This document shows positions 1 through 4,502 of a DNA stretch of 5,362 nt, piece by piece. The position numbers and the translations under genes are program-made. The stretch is from the NCBI GenBank assembly GCA_026014905.1, contig JAOZHK010000170.1:1-5362 (forward strand), written 5' to 3'. The stretch is from Candidatus Bathyarchaeota archaeon (GTDB lineage Archaea > Thermoproteota > Bathyarchaeia > RBG-16-48-13 > GCA-020355125). A model generated the notes under the pieces. The model was not told the DNA's origin. It ran no database searches and was given only the letters and a program-made list of their open reading frames with translations. Numbering within the stretch: position 1 is the first letter of the stretch; every line of letters starts with the position of its first letter.

Positions 1-981
1 CTCGTTCTATCACAATACTTTCCCACCCTCAGCGTGGCCATCAATGATCTCCAGATTAGTGGAATTTCAATCCCAATCGGGATATGCTTGTTCTTGATGA
101 TGTACCCTGCTCTCTTGAATTTCCAAATCGAGGAATTAAAAAAGCTCTTCCACAACCCAAAACCCATTATTCTAACACTTTTCTCAAATTGGGTTATAGC
201 TCCTGTTGTAACAGTATTTCTAGCGAACCTCTTCCTACTTGGTCATGATCAATTAATTGTCTCCCTAATTCTCTTGGGATCCAGTCCCTGCACGGCAATG
301 GTGCTAGTCTGGGGTGCACTTGCCAAAGGTAATCAAGAGCAGAATGTCATTACCACAAGTTTCAACACGATCACTATCATGTTCCTGTATGCGCCAATTG
401 TCTCGTTATTAACGGGTATCCAGAACATCCCGATTGATCGGTTCTTACTGTTAATCTCGGTGTTTGTCTTCATTGGGATCCCTTTGGTGTTAGGTTACGT
501 TTCCAAGAAATTGCTCACCAAACGCAAAGGCGAGCAGTGGTTCACCAATATATATAAACCCATCATTGGGAAAATAGCCATAATTGCGTTATTAACGACA
601 TTAATCGTTCTCTTTTCGTTGAATGGAACGGTGCTTATCCAAAATCCCGAAGAAATGATATTGGTTTCCGTCCCCTTGCTTGTCGGATTCACTATTGTTG
701 TGGGGATAAACTTGTTGATGACGCGATTTGCGGGACTCCGATATAACGAAGGCATCATCTCTGTCATCATAGGCTCATCCAGTCACTTTGAAATCGCGAT
801 CGCTACCGCGATCAGCCTATATGGGTTAGGGTCACAAGCCGCGCTCGGAACGACGATGGGCCTGTTCTGGGAAGTCCCTGTCATGCTCGGTCTTGTGTAT
901 CTCGGTAAACGACTGAACGATAAAGGGTTCTGGAAGAAAACACCATCTACTAAGATACCGACTGAGCAGCGCGCGATCTGA
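1..981 (+). CDS. acr3: ACR3-family arsenite efflux permease, 5' end outside window
   Basis: Membrane permease of the ACR3 branch of the bile/arsenite/riboflavin transporter superfamily, which exports arsenite (sometimes antimonite) across the cytoplasmic membrane. The reading frame is open from the first base. A GTG at 34 could serve as a start, but the residues before it (LVLSQYFPTLSV) fit the end of the first ACR3 helix, so I read the gene as entering from the left; 326 residues are present against about 350 in the family. Family marks include the IPIG...LMMYP segment near the start, GSSPCTAMVLVW with the conserved Cys (about residue 97) and FEIAIA with the conserved Glu (about 264). The usual Asn before FE is His here. 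Most of the remainder is hydrophobic helix, ending in a short basic tail. No ArsR regulator, ArsC or ArsM is in the window. The gene ends convergently with the minus-strand pair to its right. The family call is firm; the ion is inferred from the family. Confidence 0.9.
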   Translation, partial: LVLSQYFPTLSVAINDLQISGISIPIGICLFLMMYPALLNFQIEELKKLFHNPKPIILTLFSNWVIAPVVTVFLANLFLLGHDQLIVSLILLGSSPCTAMVLVWGALAKGNQEQNVITTSFNTITIMFLYAPIVSLLTGIQNIPIDRFLLLISVFVFIGIPLVLGYVSKKLLTKRKGEQWFTNIYKPIIGKIAIIALLTTLIVLFSLNGTVLIQNPEEMILVSVPLLVGFTIVVGINLLMTRFAGLRYNEGIISVIIGSSSHFEIAIATAISLYGLGSQAALGTTMGLFWEVPVMLGLVYLGKRLNDKGFWKKTPSTKIPTEQRAI

Positions 982-1157
982 ATACCCATTGAAGAGCACG
1001 GGCGCGCGCGGGTAACATCGCGCATTCCATAAAAAGGGATATGTTCAAGGATCCATAAGATTGCAGGAACCACTAGGGCATTGTACCCTCAAAGAATGGG
1101 CGAAGATACGAGATCCAGTGATGCGTCGGAAGATCTAACAGAAAATAAAGTGGCTAG
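982..1157. other. Convergent intergenic gap with (CG)n tracts and possible gene remnant
   Basis: This gap lies between the ends of the ACR3 gene and the minus-strand beta-sandwich gene. It contains an alternating GC tract at 1002-1010, and another at 969-975 lies just inside the ACR3 tail. To the right of the tract the minus strand has two short open frames that look protein-like and overlap out of phase: 1153-1073 (contains LLDLPTHHWISYLRPFFEG) and 1088-1011 (contains ALVVPAILWILEHIPFYGM). Neither has a convincing start or ribosome site. They may be a decayed, frameshifted gene fragment or chance. No strong terminator is visible on the plus strand; the minus strand has a modest T-rich stretch just after the stop at 1158. 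Confidence 0.35.
1002..1010. repeat. Alternating GC tract
   Basis: Nine bases of alternating GC lie in the gap after the ACR3 gene, with a seven-base tract (969-975) in the ACR3 tail 26 bases to the left. It belongs with the tracts at 2338-2351 and 4278-4287. Confidence 0.7.
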
Positions 1158-1760
1158 CTATCTCCCGCCCATTATTGTGATAGACATTGACTGGGTTATG
1201 GGCTGAGTCATCTCGAGGTAGCTTTCTGTGATGGTTTCTGTGATCGTGAAGGGGCGATCGGGGGCAATTAATTCGAGCGAGCAGATTCGGGTTCCTGATG
1301 GGACTTCATTTAGAGATATAAGGTTGCCATTGACGTTCTGTGTCGCGGATGTGAGTGTGAAGTGATCGAGTAATCCGGATGTTTGTATGAGGACACCGTG
1401 TGCAGTATAGTTTGTGGGATTTATGATCGTAAACGTGATGATGAGATTTGTGTTCATACGGATTGTTGACGGATAGTTGATGACCAAAGTCAGGTGAGCT
1501 GTTCCATCATCGAGTACTGGTTCATCTGAGGGGTCATTACTTGATGTAGCGAATGTGTTGGCGAGAAAATAGAAACTGCCACCCGCCAGAAAGAGAATAC
1601 CGACTAAAAAGACGATTTTCGTGACCACGATGCCTCTCCGGGTTTCATGCCGGAATGTTTCTTTAATGCGATATGCGAGATATAGGACGATTGCTGAGAA
1701 AAAAATGATGAAGAGGATGATGGCAAAGACCATACCTAAGAGTGCTGCGTCAAGTGACAT
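1158..1760 (-). CDS. Two-helix membrane protein with external beta-sandwich domain
   Basis: A 200-residue protein of unknown function. It has a hydrophobic helix at about 7-30, a short basic loop (RIKETFRHETRRG, 31-43), a second helix at about 45-67, then an acidic linker and a beta-rich domain from about 88 to the end. By the positive-inside rule the basic loop is cytoplasmic, so both termini face outward. The outer domain resembles CARDB/DUF11-type beta-sandwiches (FTIINPTNYTAHGVLIQT, then a conserved-looking NEVPSG), but I cannot name a family with certainty. The ATG at 1758-1760 overlaps the stop of the upstream GT2 gene by 11 nt, and a run of five G lies 7-11 nt before it on the minus strand, so translational coupling is likely. 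The pairing suggests work with the glycosyltransferase at the membrane, for example as a scaffold or in surface-glycan handling; that is inference. Confidence 0.75.
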   Translation of the reverse strand: MSLDAALLGMVFAIILFIIFFSAIVLYLAYRIKETFRHETRRGIVVTKIVFLVGILFLAGGSFYFLANTFATSSNDPSDEPVLDDGTAHLTLVINYPSTIRMNTNLIITFTIINPTNYTAHGVLIQTSGLLDHFTLTSATQNVNGNLISLNEVPSGTRICSLELIAPDRPFTITETITESYLEMTQPITQSMSITIMGGR

Positions 1761-2337
1761 TGGGTGTCCCCCTTTGTGGTTTTTCCCATACCATTCGAAT
1801 ATTGACGAGTTCTTCGGAAAAAGTCATTAACCGAATTCCATCTAAGAACACGTTGAAAAAGGAAAGCAGCGGTAATGTTACATACTCCCGCGTTTTACGG
1901 ACGGGATCGAGACTCAAAGTATACGCGCCAACGACTATTTCAAATCCAAAATACAGCATCAAGCTCGTCAACGTGATGATCGGCTGACCTAACAGGAACG
2001 TTGTGAATACGCCCAGAAGAATTAATGCCACATTCAGAATGGTTTCGACAATCGTGAACCAGAGACTCGGCACGCCAAGCAGTCCCACCATCCCATATCG
2101 TGGTCGCAGGAACATATTACGATGTTTGTTCAAGACTTGAATCATGCCCCGATACCATCGACGGCGTTGCTTCATCAAATCTTCGAGACTTTTGGGGGCA
2201 TCAGTATACGCTATGGCGTTATCTTCATACTGGATTTTATAGCCTGCTTTTAAGATCTGCATGGTAATATCAAAGTCTTCCGCAAAGGTATCTTCGGAAA
2301 AAAAGCCTGCTCGTTCCACGGCGTCACGACGTAATGC
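1750..2337 (-). CDS. GT2 processive-type glycosyltransferase, 5'-truncated (C-terminal part)
   Basis: C-terminal part of a membrane-embedded family 2 glycosyltransferase (cellulose synthase / hyaluronan synthase / PgaC type), which transfers sugar from a nucleotide sugar at the cytoplasmic face. The ED of the (T)ED catalytic-base motif is present in SEDTFAEDFD, followed by QRRRW, the acceptor/product-binding QxxRW motif. Membrane segments then follow (about 80-110, 112-137 and 148-165 counted from the GTG at 2319) and a WEKPQR tail typical of the family. The N-terminal half, with the nucleotide-binding Asp and DxD, is missing: about 195 residues remain where roughly 400-450 are usual. Family-like sequence (ALRRDAVERAG) continues upstream of the GTG to about 2337 and stops exactly at the (CG)7 tract; past it the frame holds only low-quality Arg/His-rich sequence. 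The GTG at 2319 is therefore probably an internal codon. If the junction is real, the enzyme is inactive. The gene overlaps the downstream membrane-protein gene. Confidence 0.82.
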   Translation of the reverse strand, partial: ALRRDAVERAGFFSEDTFAEDFDITMQILKAGYKIQYEDNAIAYTDAPKSLEDLMKQRRRWYRGMIQVLNKHRNMFLRPRYGMVGLLGVPSLWFTIVETILNVALILLGVFTTFLLGQPIITLTSLMLYFGFEIVVGAYTLSLDPVRKTREYVTLPLLSFFNVFLDGIRLMTFSEELVNIRMVWEKPQRGTPNVT

Positions 2338-2600
2338 CGCGCGCGCGCGCGTGGGTTGATGGCGCGACCGATGCGATCTATGTTCGCGCAGTCGTCAATT
2401 CCACAGTCGCGTATCCGGATGCAGACGCATTAATTGTGCTCACCCGCGCAGCTGTCGTTCAACATGTATCGTATTCCTACACCTTTAACTTGCCAGACGT
2501 GGACCCAGGTCACTATGTGGTTTCCATTCAATGGATGATGCTCTCTGGAACAGGCCACATCGCGGATCGAACACTCAATGTCATAGCATTCCCCGCGTGA
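2334..2600 (+). CDS. Secreted beta-sandwich protein, 5'-truncated remnant (C-terminal end)
   Basis: The last 82 or so residues of what looks like a secreted beta-sandwich (Ig-like) protein. From Trp at 2352 onward the sequence has the alternating polar/hydrophobic pattern of beta-strands (IYVRAVVNSTV, VSYSYTFNLPDVDPGHYVVSIQW, with DVDPGHY as a tight turn) and ends in a hydrophobic strand and the stop. There is no membrane anchor. The ATG at 2334 lies in sequence antisense to the GT2 gene, its first codons read through the (CG)7 tract, and no ribosome site or signal peptide precedes it. It is therefore not a credible natural start, and the true 5' part is missing. A pyrimidine-rich stretch ending in T6 follows the stop. 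I read it as a remnant or as one half of a chimeric join; specific function unknown. Confidence 0.6.
   Translation: MPRARAWVDGATDAIYVRAVVNSTVAYPDADALIVLTRAAVVQHVSYSYTFNLPDVDPGHYVVSIQWMMLSGTGHIADRTLNVIAFPA
2338..2351. repeat. (CG)7 tract at junction of two truncated genes
   Basis: Fourteen bases of perfect alternating CG. Gene-like sequence on the minus strand (GT2) stops at its left edge, and gene-like sequence on the plus strand (beta-sandwich remnant) starts at its right edge. Such tracts are self-complementary and can adopt Z-DNA. They are plausible sites of rearrangement, replication slippage or assembly joining. Confidence 0.85.
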
Positions 2601-2624
2601 CGGAGTCGAATAACCAAGTCGAAT

Positions 2625-2643
2625 CCTTTCCCTCCTCTTTTTT
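2625..2643 (+). terminator. Pyrimidine-rich oligo-T terminator
   Basis: A C/T-only stretch ends in six T residues about 25-45 nt after the stop of the beta-sandwich remnant, the usual form of an archaeal terminator. No hairpin comes directly before it. Confidence 0.5.
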
Positions 2644-2651
2644 AGTACTTC

Positions 2652-2672
2652 ACAACTCTTCGATGGAGTTGT
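2652..2672 (+). other. Short hairpin between terminator and promoter module
   Basis: ACAACTC (2652-2658) pairs with GAGTTGT (2666-2672) around a 7-nt loop. It lies after the T-tract and just before the first copy of the shared promoter module. It could be an mRNA 3' end structure or chance. Confidence 0.3.
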
Positions 2673-2682
2673 TGGCAAGGGA

Positions 2683-2766
2683 TTTCATGTAGTGAAACAC
2701 CGGTTACACCAAGATGTCATATAATGTTTCAGTCTTCAGGACACTACATGAATTCAATGGAGGTGA
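2683..2766 (+). promoter_or_regulatory. Shared promoter/operator/leader module, copy 1
   Basis: In order: TTTCA (2683-2687), 5-nt spacer, TGAAACA (2693-2699), 25-nt spacer, TGTTTCA (2725-2731), then a leader segment (2748-2766) ending in GGAGGTGA four nt before the ATG at 2771. The first two half-sites form a TTTCA-N5-TGAAA dyad, and TGAAACA also forms an inverted pair with TGTTTCA. A TATA-like box (CATATAA, 2718-2724) sits inside the 25-nt spacer, so a bound regulator would sit against the basal promoter. Over the 49 bp of the element, 37 positions match copy 2, with identical spacing. The same TATA region also reads as a bacterial -10 (TATAAT), but no matching -35 is seen. Confidence 0.7.
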
Positions 2767-2770
2767 CAAC

Positions 2771-3088
2771 ATGAAGACAAATACGAAACGACTATTCTTC
2801 ACCATATTGATCCTTGGAACCCTGCTTTCTGTATTAACCGCGACTACGGTCATAGCGACGGCGAATGACATGCCAAGTGGACAGCAAATACGCGACCAAG
2901 ATCGACTTCAAGATCAGGATCAACGCTGCCAGAACGATTGCTCATGTTCTGACACCTGCGATGGTCTCCAAGCACAATATCAACATCAACACGGTCTTGA
3001 ATGTCCTAATGGATGCGATAGTGCAGCCTTTATGAACCAGGCGAGACATCGCTATCAATACCGACACTGCAATAACCTAGGAAGCTGA
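2771..3088 (+). CDS. Small secreted Cys/His/Gln-rich protein
   Basis: A 105-residue protein of no family I recognise. A signal peptide covers about 1-31 (basic start, hydrophobic core, ATTVIATA before ND), so the mature chain is exported. The mature part is rich in Gln, Asp and His and holds seven Cys: C53, C57, C59 and C63 (C-x3-C-x-C-x3-C), C78 and C82 (C-x3-C) and C100, with His at 72, 74, 93 and 99. Cys pairs and nearby His suit either disulfides or bound metal such as zinc or copper; sequence alone cannot decide. The ATG at 2771 is chosen because GGAGGTGA lies four nt before it and the signal peptide begins there; an upstream in-frame ATG at 2714 lies within the promoter element. A hairpin-plus-T6 terminator follows, so the gene is transcribed alone. 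It shares its promoter module with the next gene. Confidence 0.75.
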   Translation: MKTNTKRLFFTILILGTLLSVLTATTVIATANDMPSGQQIRDQDRLQDQDQRCQNDCSCSDTCDGLQAQYQHQHGLECPNGCDSAAFMNQARHRYQYRHCNNLGS

Positions 3089-3101
3089 TTACCACACGTA
3101 C

Positions 3102-3130
3102 ACAGAGCGTTCTGCTCTGTACCCTTTTTT
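3102..3130 (+). terminator. Hairpin plus T6 terminator after the Cys-rich protein gene
   Basis: ACAGAGC (3102-3108) pairs with GCTCTGT (3114-3120) around a 5-nt loop, followed after ACCC by six T. It closes the Cys-rich gene and separates it from the second promoter module. Confidence 0.7.
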
Positions 3131-3183
3131 ATCGAGTCCAAATAGTGAGTTTGAGACAGGGTTGAGTGTTAAGAACGTTTGTA

Positions 3184-3268
3184 TTTCAGTTCGTGAAACA
3201 GCTGTTACAAGCAAGTGCCATATACTGTTTCACCCAATGGCATCCATCGATGAACGCAATGGAGGTGA
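3184..3268 (+). promoter_or_regulatory. Shared promoter/operator/leader module, copy 2
   Basis: Same architecture as copy 1: TTTCA (3184-3188), 5-nt spacer, TGAAACA (3194-3200), 25-nt spacer, TGTTTCA (3226-3232). Here the outer pair extends to a perfect 9-bp inverted repeat, GTGAAACAG (3193-3201) and CTGTTTCAC (3225-3233). A TATA-like CATATA (3219-3224) lies in the spacer. The leader segment 3250-3268 matches copy 1 at 17 of 19 positions and ends in GGAGGTGA, nine nt before the ATG at 3278. The inferred start of transcription, about 26 nt past the TATA centre, leaves a short leader of about 30 nt. Confidence 0.7.
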
Positions 3269-3277
3269 AACGAAATC

Positions 3278-4009
3278 ATGAAAACACAACCACGCTCCCT
3301 TGTCATGTTAGGCGTATGTCTTCTCGTACTATGTATCGTTCCTCTGCCTTTCGCAATATTTGCTGCAGCTCAGGATTCCGAGGTCCCTGGTGTCCCAGAT
3401 GATGCAATCCACTATGATCGTATGGGCATGACCCCCGATCGTCAGATGGAACAGATTATGGCAGGAACGATGCATGTCTATCGCTATCAGCATGTGACAA
3501 TGCTCATGAATTGTAGCCAAAACATGGTGATGAATATGACCAGTGATGCACAAGTCCGGAATCGCATCACAGGCCTCAATATAGAAGTAGATCAACCATT
3601 TCGATTATCAGTCCATATGATGACCGAGCCCCCAACGGGTATCCAGACAATGCAGCGAACACTGAACACGTATTGGGGTTTAGAGCCAAACGCGACGCTT
3701 CAACTCCGTGTCCAACTGCGATTACACATTAATGAATCGGCTTTGAATACTGAGATGGGTCGTCAAGTCAACCGTGAACAGCTACGGTGGATGTATTGGG
3801 ATCAAACACGCAATCAATGGGAAGCTGTTGAAAGCTCGATCGATGCGGACGGATACTTAGTATGTGAAACCGATCATCTCTCAACTTGGACCGTCGCTGA
3901 AGTCGAATCAACAGGTCTCTTTGACATATCAACGGAACTTCTGATCGCGGTGGTCTGTATCGGCGTTATTGCTGTCGCTGGAGTGGTAATCGTGATGCGA
4001 CGACGCTAG
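3278..4009 (+). CDS. Secreted, membrane-anchored protein with Met-rich segment
   Basis: A 243-residue protein with a signal peptide (about 1-31), an external region and a single C-terminal helix (about 220-240) followed by RRR, so it is anchored to the outer face of the membrane. Residues 49-87 hold ten Met (49, 51, 57, 61, 65, 75, 77, 83, 85, 87), with His 66, His 72 and Cys 79 among them, a composition seen in copper- or silver-binding segments. Residues about 100-208 look beta-rich: a hydrophobic/polar alternating stretch, then WMYWDQTRNQWEAVESS and CETDHLSTWTVAE, an ending I associate with the last strands of archaeal secreted ZU5-like or related beta domains (uncertain). Four N-glycosylation sequons are present (N78, N86, N138, N152). 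The start is set by GGAGGTGA nine nt upstream. Function is unknown; it is probably co-regulated with the Cys-rich protein before it, and external metal binding is a guess. Confidence 0.8.
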   Translation: MKTQPRSLVMLGVCLLVLCIVPLPFAIFAAAQDSEVPGVPDDAIHYDRMGMTPDRQMEQIMAGTMHVYRYQHVTMLMNCSQNMVMNMTSDAQVRNRITGLNIEVDQPFRLSVHMMTEPPTGIQTMQRTLNTYWGLEPNATLQLRVQLRLHINESALNTEMGRQVNREQLRWMYWDQTRNQWEAVESSIDADGYLVCETDHLSTWTVAEVESTGLFDISTELLIAVVCIGVIAVAGVVIVMRRR

Positions 4010-4021
4010 CTAACTCACTTA

Positions 4022-4053
4022 TTTTTTTATTCGCTAGCCCGTTTTCCTTTTTT
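4022..4053 (+). terminator. Oligo-T terminator region
   Basis: T7 at 4022-4028 and a second T/C-rich run at 4041-4053 follow the stop of the Met-rich protein gene, as expected for archaeal termination. Two GCTAGC palindromes (4005-4010, overlapping the stop codon, and 4033-4038) flank the first T-tract and could pair as a stem. Confidence 0.55.
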
Positions 4054-4298
4054 CTTCATTCAGCATCTATTCCCAGATGCACGCGCGTGGAGCGAGTAAG
4101 CGTTTGAGGAATAGCTAGCTAGCTTATCGAGATGAAATAGTATTATCTATTTATTGTCTGTGAAAACAGTTTGGGGCATTCTACTGTAAGAGATTAGTTT
4201 TAGAAAGTGGTATGAATGCCTTACTGTATTATATAACTAAAAATCGATGCTGACCTTGTTATAACCCTAATATTATACGCGCGCGCGTTTGAATTAGC
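4054..4298. other. AT-rich non-coding gap with short palindromes
   Basis: No gene was found on either strand. The gap holds a 6-bp hairpin (GCATCT 4063-4068 with AGATGC 4075-4080), the palindrome ACGCGCGT (4081-4088), a 12-bp palindrome AGCTAGCTAGCT (4113-4124), a small CTGT/ACAG stem near 4157-4169, and a spaced inverted repeat GGCATTC (4175-4181) / GAATGCC (4214-4220). TATA-like stretches occur at about 4229-4237 and 4268-4277. Confidence 0.5.
4268..4287 (+). promoter_or_regulatory. TATA-like box followed by (CG)5 tract before zinc-ribbon gene
   Basis: TAATATTATA at 4268-4277 is centred about 26 nt before the ATG at 4299, the spacing expected for a leaderless archaeal transcript. It is followed at once by ten bases of alternating CG (4278-4287), which lie between the box and the start. 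No Shine-Dalgarno sequence precedes the ATG, which fits leaderless initiation. A second TATA-like stretch at 4229-4237 is an alternative. Confidence 0.45.
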
Positions 4299-4451
4299 AT
4301 GGAATGCCCAATCTGTCGAAAAGAAGTTGAAGCCAAGGGAAACGCGTGGGTTTTTGGTAGTTTTAAGGTGAAAGAATTCTATTGCTCTGAATGCAAAAAA
4401 CGATTTAATGTCTATTATTATGGAAACGCGTTCTGGTATGGTATTCATTAG
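4299..4451 (+). CDS. Small zinc-ribbon protein (50 residues)
   Basis: A 50-residue protein with two CxxC knuckles, CPIC (C3, C6) and CSEC (C29, C32), 22 residues apart: the layout of a single treble-clef or rubredoxin-like zinc ribbon. The stretch between them is basic and aromatic (WVFGSFKVKEF), and the tail is rich in Tyr and Trp (FNVYYYGNAFWYGIH). Such stand-alone ribbons are common in archaea and usually lack assigned roles; nucleic-acid or protein binding is likely but not shown. The ATG at 4299 is the first in frame, with a stop (TGA) only six nt upstream. There is no ribosome site, so the message may be leaderless. The ribbon's regular Cys spacing makes this strand far more likely coding than the longer antisense frame here. 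It ends convergently 51 nt from the oxidoreductase gene. Confidence 0.75.
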   Translation: MECPICRKEVEAKGNAWVFGSFKVKEFYCSECKKRFNVYYYGNAFWYGIH

Positions 4452-4460
4452 CGTATACGC
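4451..4460. repeat. 10-bp palindrome between convergent genes
   Basis: GCGTATACGC is a perfect palindrome that begins at the last base of the zinc-ribbon stop codon. It may be chance or a small terminator or protein-binding site; no T-tract follows on the plus strand. Confidence 0.3.
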
Positions 4461-4477
4461 TGGGATTGAAGACTTGT

Positions 4478-4500
4478 AAAAACAAAAAAGAAGGGGAAAA
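4478..4500 (-). terminator. Oligo-T terminator of the oxidoreductase gene
   Basis: Read on the minus strand, the stop codon is followed within a few nt by TTTTCCCC and then T6 and T5 runs separated by one G (A-runs at 4478-4482 and 4484-4489 on the plus strand). This is typical archaeal oligo-T termination. Confidence 0.6.
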
Positions 4501-4502
4501 GA

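Noticed and set aside
796..803. GCGATCGC, the HIP1 octamer of cyanobacteria
   Set aside because: A single copy inside coding sequence; nothing else suggests a cyanobacterium.
783..1073. 96-residue minus-strand frame reading into the ACR3 gene
   Set aside because: Most of it is antisense to firmly identified ACR3 sequence; only the part right of 1010 is kept as a possible remnant.
2697..2725. Bacterial sigma-70 promoter (TATAAT at 2720-2725)
   Set aside because: No -35-like hexamer at the right distance in either copy of the module; the archaeal reading of the same TATA fits the gene content better, although a bacterial origin cannot be fully excluded.
2714..2770. Earlier ATG in frame with the Cys-rich secreted protein (19 extra residues)
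   Set aside because: It lies inside the operator/TATA region, has no ribosome site, and would place a non-hydrophobic stretch before a clear signal peptide; the ATG at 2771 has GGAGGTGA directly upstream.
3166..3402. 78-residue plus-strand frame across the second promoter module
   Set aside because: It runs through the operator, ribosome site and signal-peptide region of the Met-rich protein in another frame and has no protein-like pattern.
4221..4448. 75-residue minus-strand frame over the zinc-ribbon region
   Set aside because: The opposite strand has regular CPIC/CSEC spacing and a tight start and stop, so this frame is its antisense shadow.
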